Origin: JABFXX01 sp036489755 | GTDB taxonomy: Bacteria; Myxococcota_A; Polyangia; Haliangiales; Haliangiaceae | Reading direction: 5' to 3' | Assembly: GCA_036489755.1 (NCBI GenBank) | Contig: DASXFD010000003.1 | Coordinates: forward strand, 1-64,000 | DNA: 64,000 nucleotides | Shown here: positions 54,636 to 62,977 of the stretch, in pieces | How positions within the stretch are numbered: position 1 is the stretch's first letter | Layout: each line of letters opens with the position of its first letter | Notes under the pieces: model-generated | Told to the model about the DNA's origin: nothing | Database searches by the model: none | What the model saw: only the letters and a program-made list of their open reading frames with translations | Made by a program: the position numbers and the translations under genes

Positions 54636-55007
54636 GTGCAAGCGTTGGGTAGGCACCTGCTGTGCGAGTACCACGGCTGCGATCGCGAGCTGTTGAACCG
54701 GCCCGACACGATCCGGAGCGAGCTCGTAGCCGCGGTGACGCTCGCCGGCGCGACCCCGCTGCACGAGGTCGTGCATGCATTTTCGCCACACGGCGTGACC
54801 GGCGTGGTCGTGATCGCCGAGTCGCACTTCGCGATTCACACCTGGCCCGAGCACGGGTTCGCGGCCGTCGACCTGTTCACGTGCGGCGATTCGGTCGATC
54901 CGTACAAGGCGTTCGAGCATCTGCGCAGCGCGCTGCATGCCGAGACCCACTCCGTGGTCGAGATCCGGCGCGGGTTGTTTCCAGGCGACGTGAAGCACAA
55001 GCCGTGA
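54636..55007 (+). CDS. speD: S-adenosylmethionine decarboxylase proenzyme
   Basis: A 123-residue bacterial class 1B-type AdoMetDC for spermidine synthesis. The self-cleavage Glu-Ser that generates the pyruvoyl group sits in 'IAESHFAIHTWPEHG', followed by 'VDLFTCGDSVDPYKAFEHL'. GTG start. Overlaps the next gene by GTGA. No speE is in view. Confidence 0.94.
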   Translation: MQALGRHLLCEYHGCDRELLNRPDTIRSELVAAVTLAGATPLHEVVHAFSPHGVTGVVVIAESHFAIHTWPEHGFAAVDLFTCGDSVDPYKAFEHLRSALHAETHSVVEIRRGLFPGDVKHKP

Positions 55008-55621
55008 TCGCGTACATCCTCATCGCGATCGCGCTTGGGGGCGTCGCCGGGGTGCTCGGCCGCAGGCGCGCGCGCGCCGCGAAGCTGCTCGCGGATCCGG
55101 CGACGTTCGAAGACAACAGCGCCGTCACGTTCATCGGCACCGTGAAAGTGGTCGGCGAGCCGCTGATCGCTCCGCTCTCCGGCAAGCCGTGCGTCGCGTT
55201 TCGCGTCAGGGCTCGCAGCTATCGCCCCGCGGCTATCTCGGTCGGCGTCGCGAGCAGCTCCTTCCGCGAGATCGACCAGCAGCAGTTCGTCGTCGAGATG
55301 ATGCCGTTCACGCTCGTGACCCAGCACGGCGAGATCGCCGTCGATGGCGAGATCTGCGAGCTGCTGATACGGGGCGGCGCCGTGATTCCGCGGAGCGTCG
55401 AGCGCGAGCAGGATCTGCTCGATCAGCTCCAGATCCTCGCGCGCGCGGCCGATGCGGGATTCGACGAGGCGTGTGTCGAGCCCGGCGCGCAGATCAAGGT
55501 CCACGGTCTCGCATGTCGAGAGCTGTCCGATCGCGGCGGCGAGACCGGCTTTCGCGAAGCGCCGACGCAGATCCGGATCACCGGCGACGACGCGCACCCG
55601 ATCAGGATCGATCGAGCCTGA
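55004..55621 (+). CDS. small single-pass membrane protein, function unknown
   Basis: A 205-residue protein from the GTG in the GTGA overlap with speD. Residues 2-20 (IAYILIAIALGGVAGVLG) form an N-terminal membrane helix, with an Arg-rich flank that probably faces the cytoplasm. The soluble part is beta-rich ('NSAVTFIGTVKVVGEPLIAP'), like an exposed OB- or GYF-like domain, with C-terminal 'TQIRITGDDAHPIRIDRA'. No named family recognised. Translation is coupled to both neighbours. Confidence 0.65.
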   Translation: MIAYILIAIALGGVAGVLGRRRARAAKLLADPATFEDNSAVTFIGTVKVVGEPLIAPLSGKPCVAFRVRARSYRPAAISVGVASSSFREIDQQQFVVEMMPFTLVTQHGEIAVDGEICELLIRGGAVIPRSVEREQDLLDQLQILARAADAGFDEACVEPGAQIKVHGLACRELSDRGGETGFREAPTQIRITGDDAHPIRIDRA

Positions 55622-55995
55622 TGCGCGCCAAGCTCGTCCTGCGCTGGCTCCTCACGATCTTCATGGTCGGTGCGGGCGTGAATCATTTCCTCGCGCCCGC
55701 GGTCTACGTCGCGATGGTGCCGGCCGCGCTGCCGGCGCCGCTGTTGCTCGTCCAGATCTCCGGCGTCGCCGAGATCCTCGGCGGGCTCGGGCTGATCCTG
55801 CTGCGCACGCGCCGGCTCGCCGCATGGGGTTTGATCGCGCTCTACGTCGCCGTGTTTCCCGCGAACCTCAACATGGCGTGGAACCACCTCGACCTCGGCA
55901 CGCAGCACGTCGCCGGCTGGCTGTTGTGGGCGCGCCTGCCGCTGCAGCTCGTGCTGATCGCGTGGGCTGCGTGGTACGCGCGACGAGATCACTGA
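55621..55995 (+). CDS. DoxX-like four-helix membrane protein
   Basis: A 124-residue protein with four hydrophobic helices ('WLLTIFMVGAGVNHFLAP', 'LLVQISGVAEILGGLGLILL', 'AAWGLIALYVAVFPANLNMA' and 'QLVLIAWAAWYAR'), resembling DoxX/DUF4267-like proteins found near oxidoreductases or stress genes. The conserved 'GxNHF' and 'SGxAEILGGLGL' stretches fit. The ATG overlaps the previous stop (TGATG). The 3' end overlaps the convergent gene by 7 bases. Confidence 0.82.
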   Translation: MRAKLVLRWLLTIFMVGAGVNHFLAPAVYVAMVPAALPAPLLLVQISGVAEILGGLGLILLRTRRLAAWGLIALYVAVFPANLNMAWNHLDLGTQHVAGWLLWARLPLQLVLIAWAAWYARRDH

Positions 55996-56702
55996 GGATC
56001 GCAGGTGAACCCGGCCTCGCACGGGCCGTACTCCTGAATGACTTTCTCGAGCTCGGGGAAGGCACGAGACTTCCGCACCGCATCGAGTACCCAATGGCCT
56101 TCGAGATGATTTCGATTCGTATAGAACACGAGACTGTGGCCGACGAGCTTCGCCGTGCCCGCATTAGCTTCGTTATAAGCGCACGTGATCGACGTTACTT
56201 TCGACATCAGCTCCGCACGAGCCGCTTTCGTCCTGTTGAACGTCTTCGCGGTGTTGTGGTCCAACGAGCTATTGCCCATGAACACTTCGATCACCGCCTT
56301 GCAGTAGTCCCCCGGATCTTTGTCATCGCGCTTGCTCGCTTTGGCGAGCTTTGCTTGTGCCGCGAAATGCGCGTCGAAGCTTGGATGATCGATCTTGCAG
56401 GAGATCGCCCCGTCGAACAGATCGCTCAACAGTTTGCAGTCCACCGCGAATATCGAGGAGTTCTGATAATTGACATTTTGGGGTGCCGCGAACTCGAAGC
56501 ACGGCCAATCGAGTATCGGATCACGATGGTAGTCGACGCGACGGTAGCTGCCGTAGCACTTCCCGATCTGGAAGGGCTCCTGCGCTCCGGCAAGCGCCGC
56601 ATGGGCGTCCTCGCTCGGGTCGGCGGACACGCTCCGACCGGAAGAAAGAATTCCGGCGGCGCATGCCGCCAACAACGACACCGTGTGGGTCCAAGGTCGC
56701 AT
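55989..56702 (-). CDS. exported hypothetical protein
   Basis: A 237-residue protein from the ATG at 56702, with GAGGCGG at SD distance. A signal peptide ('WTHTVSLLAACAAGILSS') ends near SVSADPS. The mature part has several cysteines (for example 'IGKCYGSYRRVDYHRDP', 'WPCFEF' and 'GPCEAGFTCDPQ') likely forming disulphides, and no recognised domain. It has more A/T codons than its neighbours, possibly a sign of transfer or weaker selection. Confidence 0.68.
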   Translation of the reverse strand: MRPWTHTVSLLAACAAGILSSGRSVSADPSEDAHAALAGAQEPFQIGKCYGSYRRVDYHRDPILDWPCFEFAAPQNVNYQNSSIFAVDCKLLSDLFDGAISCKIDHPSFDAHFAAQAKLAKASKRDDKDPGDYCKAVIEVFMGNSSLDHNTAKTFNRTKAARAELMSKVTSITCAYNEANAGTAKLVGHSLVFYTNRNHLEGHWVLDAVRKSRAFPELEKVIQEYGPCEAGFTCDPQ

Positions 56703-56793
56703 TCGTACCGCCTCCGTAGCGAAGTGGCTCCCGCGCGAAGGGTTTTGCAGAGAAAATGCGCCTCGCGAAAGTGTAGTGATCGCGCCGAGATCG

Positions 56794-57678
<885 letters not shown>

Positions 57679-57703
57679 TCGCGCAGGTTACCGCAGCGCG
57701 ACG

Positions 57704-58111
57704 CTAGTAGTTGTTGCTGCCGGTCGTCGGATTGCTCGGCATGCTGCCGCTCCCGGTCGTCGGCGTGTTGGTCGGGCTCTGCGGAGCCGTCGGAGACGCC
57801 GGCGTCGACGGAATCGACGGCGCGCCTGGAGACGACGGCGTCGCCGGCATCGACGGCGAGCCCGGCGTCTGGTTCGGCGCCGGCGGCGTGTTCGGGCCCG
57901 AGCCGGGCTCCGGCATCGTCGGCGAGCCCGGTGTCGCGGGCGTGCCCGGCGTGCCCGGTGCGCCCGGCGTACCCGGCGTATTCGGAGTTCCTGGCGTGCT
58001 CGGCGTGCTCGGCGTGCTCGGGGCGCCAGGTGCGCCGCCAGCGGGCACTTGGGCAGCAGCTGGAGCGGCCATCGCGAGTGCGAATAGGATGGATAGCTTC
58101 GTTCTCGACAT
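57704..58111 (-). CDS. exported Pro/Thr/Gly/Ser-repeat protein
   Basis: A 135-residue exported protein: signal peptide 'LSILFALAMAAPAAAQ', then a repeat-only body of TPSTPSTPGTPNTPG-like units and a tail (TGSGSMPSNPTTGSNNY). It resembles collagen-like or mucin-like stalks but lacks GXY triplets over a long run. It probably forms an extended, glycosylatable surface rod. It begins 48 bases before the GT-C-like membrane gene in the same direction, which could supply O-mannosyl or similar modification. Confidence 0.75.
   Translation of the reverse strand: MSRTKLSILFALAMAAPAAAQVPAGGAPGAPSTPSTPSTPGTPNTPGTPGAPGTPGTPATPGSPTMPEPGSGPNTPPAPNQTPGSPSMPATPSSPGAPSIPSTPASPTAPQSPTNTPTTGSGSMPSNPTTGSNNY
57929..58034 (-). 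repeat. Pro-Ser-Thr-Gly codon repeat in the exported protein
   Basis: Imperfect 9-base units GGCAC(G/C)CCG-type on the minus strand encoding TPGTPNTPGTPGAPGTPGTP. Synonymous changes indicate selection on the protein. Confidence 0.75.
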
Positions 58112-58158
58112 GACTACGGTGAGAGCAACATCCGTGCACGCCGACGTACGGAACGCGC

Positions 58159-59835
58159 CTAGGGCTTGAACGCAGGCAGCTCGATCGATTCGCCGAGCGC
58201 AGGCAGCGTGAAGCGCTGTAGATGATGATCGCGCCACACGAGGAACGCGAGCTTCGGATCGTCGAGCCTGCGCTGATACGAGATCGCGAGGCGCGACGGC
58301 AGTCCGCGCTCGAGCGCATCGATGCGGATCGTCGCGCCGCACTGATCGACGGTATCGCCGACGGAGAATGGCCGATCCGGCGACCGGAACAGCGCGTCGA
58401 ACGAGCCGTCGAGCAGCGGCCGATCGAGCGCCTCGACCGTGAAGTCGCGCTCGCCGGTGCGCGTCACGCGATGCCGCGACTGCGCCGCCGACAATACGGA
58501 CCAGCACGTGACGGCGCCGCGCGATTCTTCGGCGAGCACGGCGCGCGGATACATGAACACGAACGGGTCCGACGCCGCGACGATGATCGCGCGACTGCCC
58601 GGCGGTACGACCTTGGTGACGTCGTGCGCGACGCGTTCGACGAATCGGCCGCGCCGCGCGAGCGCGTGCTGATCGTGGAGCTCGAGCAGCGGCGACCACA
58701 CGAGGTGCGCGACGGCGATCACGCCGACCGCGAGCTTGCCGGCGATCGACGCCGCGCCCGCGCGCGCGAGGATCGCTCCGAGCACCGCCGCGAACGCGAG
58801 ATCGGGCACGACCAGCACGCGACCGGCCGGATACCCCGCGACGCCGGGCAACACCGCCACGAGCCCGCCCAACGCGAGGATGAGCAGAAGTCGCTCGTGC
58901 GGCCGCGTCGAGCGCCACGCGATCGCGACGACACCGACCGCGACCACGCCGGCGATCGCGAGCACCGCGTGCGATGCGACGAAGGCGAGCTCGGCGGGGA
59001 TCGCGAGTGCGGCGTCGCCGAGCAAGATCGGCACGCGCACGATCGCGAGCGCGCAGAAGCCGAGCGGATCGGCGAATGGATCGTGATAGCCATCGCTGCC
59101 GCGCGTGCCGCCGCCGAGCGCGGTGTACGCGACCAGATAGGCGATGCCGAGCACGATCACCGGCGCGCACTCGCGCAGCCGCGCGCGCCAGGCAGGCTCG
59201 CGCCAGATCGCCAGCGCGCACCAGATCGGAATCGCCCCGAGCGCGGCTTCGCTGCCGCACAGACCGATCGCGAGTGGCACGAGCCCGAGCCAGCGCCGCT
59301 TGCCGGGCGCGCGCATGTAGATCGCCAAGGCCCACGCCGCGCCGGCACCGCCGACGAGCACGTGGCGCGCCGACAACCACGCGAACGCGTCGGTGTGCGC
59401 GGCGGCGAGCCCGAAGATCGCGACGCCGAGCGTTGCGGCCGCCGGCGGCAAGATCGCGCGATAGAGCATGGCGACGCCTGCAAGCAACAGCGCGAACCAC
59501 AGCAGCGAGTGCACGTGATAGCCGAGCGCGGCGTCGCCGAACACGCGATCGTCGGCGGCGAACAAGATGCCGGTGAGCGGCCGCAGGAAGTGAATCTTCA
59601 GATCGGGTGCGGCCCACCACGCGAGGTGACCGTGGCGGATCGCGAGCGCGTTCTCGGCGAGATCGCCGCGCTGAAACCCGAACAGATCCCATGCCGGGCG
59701 CGCGCCGGCGTGCAGCACCGCGCGAAAGCCTTGGTCGTCGGTCACGAAGCCGAGGCCGAGCGAGAGCGCCGCAAACACCAGTGGGATCGCGATCGCGACG
59801 GCGAGCGCGCGCCTCGAGCCGAGAACCTTGTCCAT
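58159..59835 (-). CDS. GT-C-like (PMT-type) multi-pass membrane glycosyltransferase candidate
   Basis: A 558-residue membrane protein with about nine or ten hydrophobic helices and a soluble C-terminal 120 residues. The first loop holds 'VTDDQGF', the Asp pair typical of PMT/GT-C enzymes that use polyprenyl-phosphate sugars. Other segments: 'GYHVHSLLWFALLLAGVAML' and 'AHTDAFAWLSARHVLVGG'. The ATG at 59835 is preferred over the ORF start at 59904. Fold and loop support the class; donor and target are unknown. It is divergent from the LysR gene. Confidence 0.65.
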   Translation of the reverse strand: MDKVLGSRRALAVAIAIPLVFAALSLGLGFVTDDQGFRAVLHAGARPAWDLFGFQRGDLAENALAIRHGHLAWWAAPDLKIHFLRPLTGILFAADDRVFGDAALGYHVHSLLWFALLLAGVAMLYRAILPPAAATLGVAIFGLAAAHTDAFAWLSARHVLVGGAGAAWALAIYMRAPGKRRWLGLVPLAIGLCGSEAALGAIPIWCALAIWREPAWRARLRECAPVIVLGIAYLVAYTALGGGTRGSDGYHDPFADPLGFCALAIVRVPILLGDAALAIPAELAFVASHAVLAIAGVVAVGVVAIAWRSTRPHERLLLILALGGLVAVLPGVAGYPAGRVLVVPDLAFAAVLGAILARAGAASIAGKLAVGVIAVAHLVWSPLLELHDQHALARRGRFVERVAHDVTKVVPPGSRAIIVAASDPFVFMYPRAVLAEESRGAVTCWSVLSAAQSRHRVTRTGERDFTVEALDRPLLDGSFDALFRSPDRPFSVGDTVDQCGATIRIDALERGLPSRLAISYQRRLDDPKLAFLVWRDHHLQRFTLPALGESIELPAFKP

Positions 59836-59896
59836 CGCGCGTGCAGCATGGCGCGAATTCGATCGTTGCGTCCAGGACAACGTTCGACCACAATTC

Positions 59897-59911
59897 AGAC
59901 ACATCAGGTCT
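59897..59911 (+). promoter_or_regulatory. AGAC-N7-GTCT dyad, possible LysR binding site
   Basis: AGAC (59897-59900) and GTCT (59908-59911) form an inverted repeat in the 78-base gap between the divergent LysR and GT-C-like genes, just before the LysR ATG. It is close to the LysR T-N11-A format, but the match is short. Confidence 0.3.
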
Positions 59912-59913
59912 CA

Positions 59914-60777
59914 ATGCTCGAGCTGCGCTTGCTCCGTTACTTCGTCGCGGTCGCCGAGACCGAGCACGTCGGCCGTGCCGCCGAGCGGCTCCATGTCTCG
60001 CAGTCGCCGCTCTCGCGGCAGATCAAGCAGCTCGAGGACGTGCTCGGCGTCGAGCTGTTCGCGCGCGACGGCCGGCGCATCCGGCTCACCGACGCAGGCC
60101 GCGCGCTGCTCGCACCGGCGCGCGACTTGCTCGGCCGCGCCGACGCCTTCGTGCGAGATGCCCGCGTCACGACGAGCGGCGCACCCGCGCGGATCGCGGT
60201 CGGCTTCGTCGGCACCGCGCTCGCGACTGGCGTGTTGCCGGGTGCACTGCGGGCGCTGCGCGTGCGCCACGCGCAGATCGCGATCGAGCTGCGCCACGCG
60301 ACCAGCGAGGTGCAAGTCGCGCTCGTGCGTGCCGGCGAGCTCGACGTCGCGCTGATCCACGCGCGCCCGGCCGGCCGCGATCTGCGCGCGACGCGCGTGC
60401 TCGAGCAGCCGTACCGGCTCGCCGTCGCGCGGTCGAGCCCGCTCGCGAAGAAGGCGCTCGCGCCGCGCCTGCTCGGCGAGGTGCCGTGGATCGCCATCCG
60501 TGCGAGCGAGCGCGCGCGTGCGCGGTGGCTCGACGCGTGCGCGGCCGCGGGCTTCGTGCCGCAGGTTGCGGTCGAGGTCGCCGACTACGCGAGCGCGCTC
60601 GCGCTCGTCGATGCCGGCCTCGGCGTCGCGGCGATGCCCGCCAGCCAAGCCGCATTCGCACCGCGCGGCGTGGTCATGCGCGCGCTCGATCGGCTCGACC
60701 TATCGTCGGAGCTGTGGGCGGTGCGCACCGCGCATCCCGCCGCGCTCGCCGAAGAGCTCGTGCAGCTCCTACCGTGA
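59914..60777 (+). CDS. LysR-family transcriptional regulator
   Basis: A 287-residue LysR regulator: HTH 'VGRAAERLHVSQSPLSRQIK' at residues 18-38, linker 'LEDVLGVELFARDGRRIRLT', then a type 2 periplasmic-binding-like effector domain with 'VGFVGTALATGVLPGAL'. Effector unknown. It may regulate the divergent membrane gene or itself. The next gene, nadA, follows 33 bases later in the same direction but with its own good SD. Confidence 0.95.
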   Translation: MLELRLLRYFVAVAETEHVGRAAERLHVSQSPLSRQIKQLEDVLGVELFARDGRRIRLTDAGRALLAPARDLLGRADAFVRDARVTTSGAPARIAVGFVGTALATGVLPGALRALRVRHAQIAIELRHATSEVQVALVRAGELDVALIHARPAGRDLRATRVLEQPYRLAVARSSPLAKKALAPRLLGEVPWIAIRASERARARWLDACAAAGFVPQVAVEVADYASALALVDAGLGVAAMPASQAAFAPRGVVMRALDRLDLSSELWAVRTAHPAALAEELVQLLP

Positions 60778-60810
60778 TCCGTGCATCGAACATGGTAAGG
60801 AGTAGCCATC

Positions 60811-61779
60811 ATGGACAAGCTGCCGGTGCTGGGCCAGCCCAGCGGCCTGACCGACGCCGAGCTCGAAGCGGAGATCCGCCGGCTCAAGACCGAGCGCAAC
60901 GCGGTCATCCTCGCGCACTACTACCAAGAGTCCGAGATCCAGGATCTCGCCGATTACGTCGGTGACTCGCTGCAGCTGTCGCAAGCAGCGGCGAAGACGA
61001 ACGCCGACGTGATCGCGTTCTGCGGCGTCCACTTCATGGCCGAGACCGCGAAGATCTTGAACCCGACGAAGGTCGTGATCGTGCCCGACCTCGACGCCGG
61101 CTGCTCGCTCGCCGACGGCTGCCCCGCGCCGGCGTTCGCGCGCTGGCTGGAGAAGTATCCCGGCCACACGGTCGTCAGCTACATCAACTGCTCCGCCGAG
61201 GTAAAGGCGCTGTCCGACATCATCTGCACGTCGTCGAACGCCGTGAAGATCGTCGATGCGCTGAAGGGCGAGCGCGTCGTGTTCGCGCCGGATCGCCACC
61301 TCGGTGCGTTCGTCGCGAAGCGCGCGAACCGGCCCGATCTCGTGCTGTGGCAGGGCACGTGCGTCGTGCACGAGACGTTCTCCGAGCGCCGCTTGCTCGA
61401 GCTGATGGCGCAGCACCCCGACGCCGAAGTGATCGCACACCCCGAGTGTCACGACGGCATCCTGCGCCACGCGGCGTTCATCGCGTCGACGAGCGGCTTG
61501 ATCGAGCGCGCGCGCACGAGCCCCAAGCACGCGTTCATCGTCGCGACCGAGGCCGGCATCCTGCACAAGATGGCCGCGGCCGCGCCGGGCAAGCAGCTGA
61601 TCGCGGCCCCGCCCGAGGACGAGAGCTGCTCGTGCAACGTGTGCCCGTACATGAAGAAGAACACGCTCGAGAAGCTCTATCTGTCGCTGCGTGACTTGCA
61701 GCCGCAGGTCGACGTGCCCGAAGCGGTGCGCGCGAAGGCGCTGCGCCCGATCCAGCGCATGCTCGAGATGAGCGCGTGA
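60811..61779 (+). CDS. nadA: quinolinate synthase
   Basis: A 322-residue Fe-S enzyme condensing iminoaspartate with DHAP in NAD synthesis. The three cluster cysteines lie in 'FCGVHFMAETAKIL', 'QGTCVVHETF' and 'SCSCNVCPYMKKNTL'. 'ILAHYYQESEIQDLADYVGD' is the family N-terminal motif. SD AAGGAG precedes the ATG. nadB and nadC are not in the window. Overlaps the next gene by GTGA. Confidence 0.96.
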   Translation: MDKLPVLGQPSGLTDAELEAEIRRLKTERNAVILAHYYQESEIQDLADYVGDSLQLSQAAAKTNADVIAFCGVHFMAETAKILNPTKVVIVPDLDAGCSLADGCPAPAFARWLEKYPGHTVVSYINCSAEVKALSDIICTSSNAVKIVDALKGERVVFAPDRHLGAFVAKRANRPDLVLWQGTCVVHETFSERRLLELMAQHPDAEVIAHPECHDGILRHAAFIASTSGLIERARTSPKHAFIVATEAGILHKMAAAAPGKQLIAAPPEDESCSCNVCPYMKKNTLEKLYLSLRDLQPQVDVPEAVRAKALRPIQRMLEMSA

Positions 61780-62519
61780 AGCTGGTCGCGTGCGCGCTGG
61801 TCATCGCGTGCACGGCCGACGCGACGCCCGCGCGATCGCCGATCCCCGACAACGCCGCCGAGCTCGTCACCGCGATCGTCGACGATTGGAGCTCGACCAC
61901 CGCGACGCTGCAGCTCTGGCATCGCGATCGCGGCAGCGGCTGGCAGCCGATCGGCGAGCCGTGGCCCGCGGTGATCGGCGCGAAGGGCGCCGCGTGGGGC
62001 GACGGCCTGCACGGCCATGGCGCGCCGCCCGGGCAACACGGGCCGATCAAGCACGAGGGCGATCAGGCCAGCCCTGCCGGCGCGTTCGCGTTTCGGTCGG
62101 CGTACGGCTACGCGGCGCAGGCGCCGCAGGGCACGCACTTGCCGTACACGCCGAGCGACGGGCTCGAGTGCGTCGACGATCCGAGCTCGTCGCACTACGC
62201 ACAGATCACGCGCCCCGGGCACGCCGGCGGCGACTGGAAAACGGCCGAGCACATGAAGCGCGGCGACGCGCTGTACACGTGGGTGATCGATATCGCGCAC
62301 AACCCGGACCGCATCCGCGGCGACGGCAGCTGCATCTTCTTGCACGTGTGGAGCGGTTCCGGCTCGACGACGGTCGGCTGCACCGCGATGGACGAGGGCA
62401 AGCTCGCATCGTTGGTCGCGACGCTCGAGCCGACGGCCGTGTACGTGCTGCTCCCGCGCGCGGTCTATCACTCGCTCGCGTCCGCGTGGCACCTGCCCGG
62501 TGATAGGCTGCCACCATGA
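61776..62519 (+). CDS. L,D-transpeptidase (YkuD-like) lipoprotein
   Basis: A 247-residue protein from the GTG in the GTGA overlap with nadA. Lipoprotein-like signal ('MKLVACALVIACTADA', lipobox IAC). The catalytic region 'CIFLHVWSGSGSTTVGCTAM' holds the His and the TxGC cysteine of the YkuD class, with the conserved 'GDQASPAGAF' upstream. It probably cross-links peptidoglycan or attaches proteins to it. Placement in a nadA/uspA operon is odd. Confidence 0.82.
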   Translation: MKLVACALVIACTADATPARSPIPDNAAELVTAIVDDWSSTTATLQLWHRDRGSGWQPIGEPWPAVIGAKGAAWGDGLHGHGAPPGQHGPIKHEGDQASPAGAFAFRSAYGYAAQAPQGTHLPYTPSDGLECVDDPSSSHYAQITRPGHAGGDWKTAEHMKRGDALYTWVIDIAHNPDRIRGDGSCIFLHVWSGSGSTTVGCTAMDEGKLASLVATLEPTAVYVLLPRAVYHSLASAWHLPGDRLPP

Positions 62520-62977
62520 TCTGGAAGACGATCCTCGTCCCGCACGACTTCTCGTCGCCCGCGAACCACGCGTGCGCGATCGGCCGCGACGAAGCCAAAG
62601 CGCACAACGGCACGCTGATCTTGCTGCACGTGATCGAGCTGCCGATGCAGCTCACGCCGGATACCGCGCTGATGCCGGATGGCGGCGGCGCGCCGATCAG
62701 CGTGCGCGACTACGCGGTCAAGGCCGCCGAGCAGCACCTCGACGACATCGCGGCGCGCCTCACGAAAGACGGCGTGAAGCCGACCGTCGTCGTGCGCTTC
62801 GGCAAGCCCGCCGACGAGATCCTCGCGTTTGCCGAGGAGAAGCAGGTCGACGTGATCGTGATGGGCACGCACGGGCGCACCGGGCTCGCGCACTTACTCG
62901 CGGGCAGCGTCACCGAGCGCGTCGTGCGCTCGAGCAAGTGGCCCGTCCTCACGGTGCCGGCGCACGAGCACTCGTAG
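62516..62977 (+). CDS. uspA: universal stress protein A family
   Basis: A 153-residue UspA protein: 'ILVPHDFSSPANHACAIG' at the N-terminus and the ATP-binding motif G-2x-G-9x-G(S/T) as 'GTHGRTGLAHLLAGS'. ATGA overlap with the previous gene. It overlaps the convergent Hsp70 by 29 bases. A role in stress is inferred from the family. Confidence 0.93.
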   Translation: MIWKTILVPHDFSSPANHACAIGRDEAKAHNGTLILLHVIELPMQLTPDTALMPDGGGAPISVRDYAVKAAEQHLDDIAARLTKDGVKPTVVVRFGKPADEILAFAEEKQVDVIVMGTHGRTGLAHLLAGSVTERVVRSSKWPVLTVPAHEHS

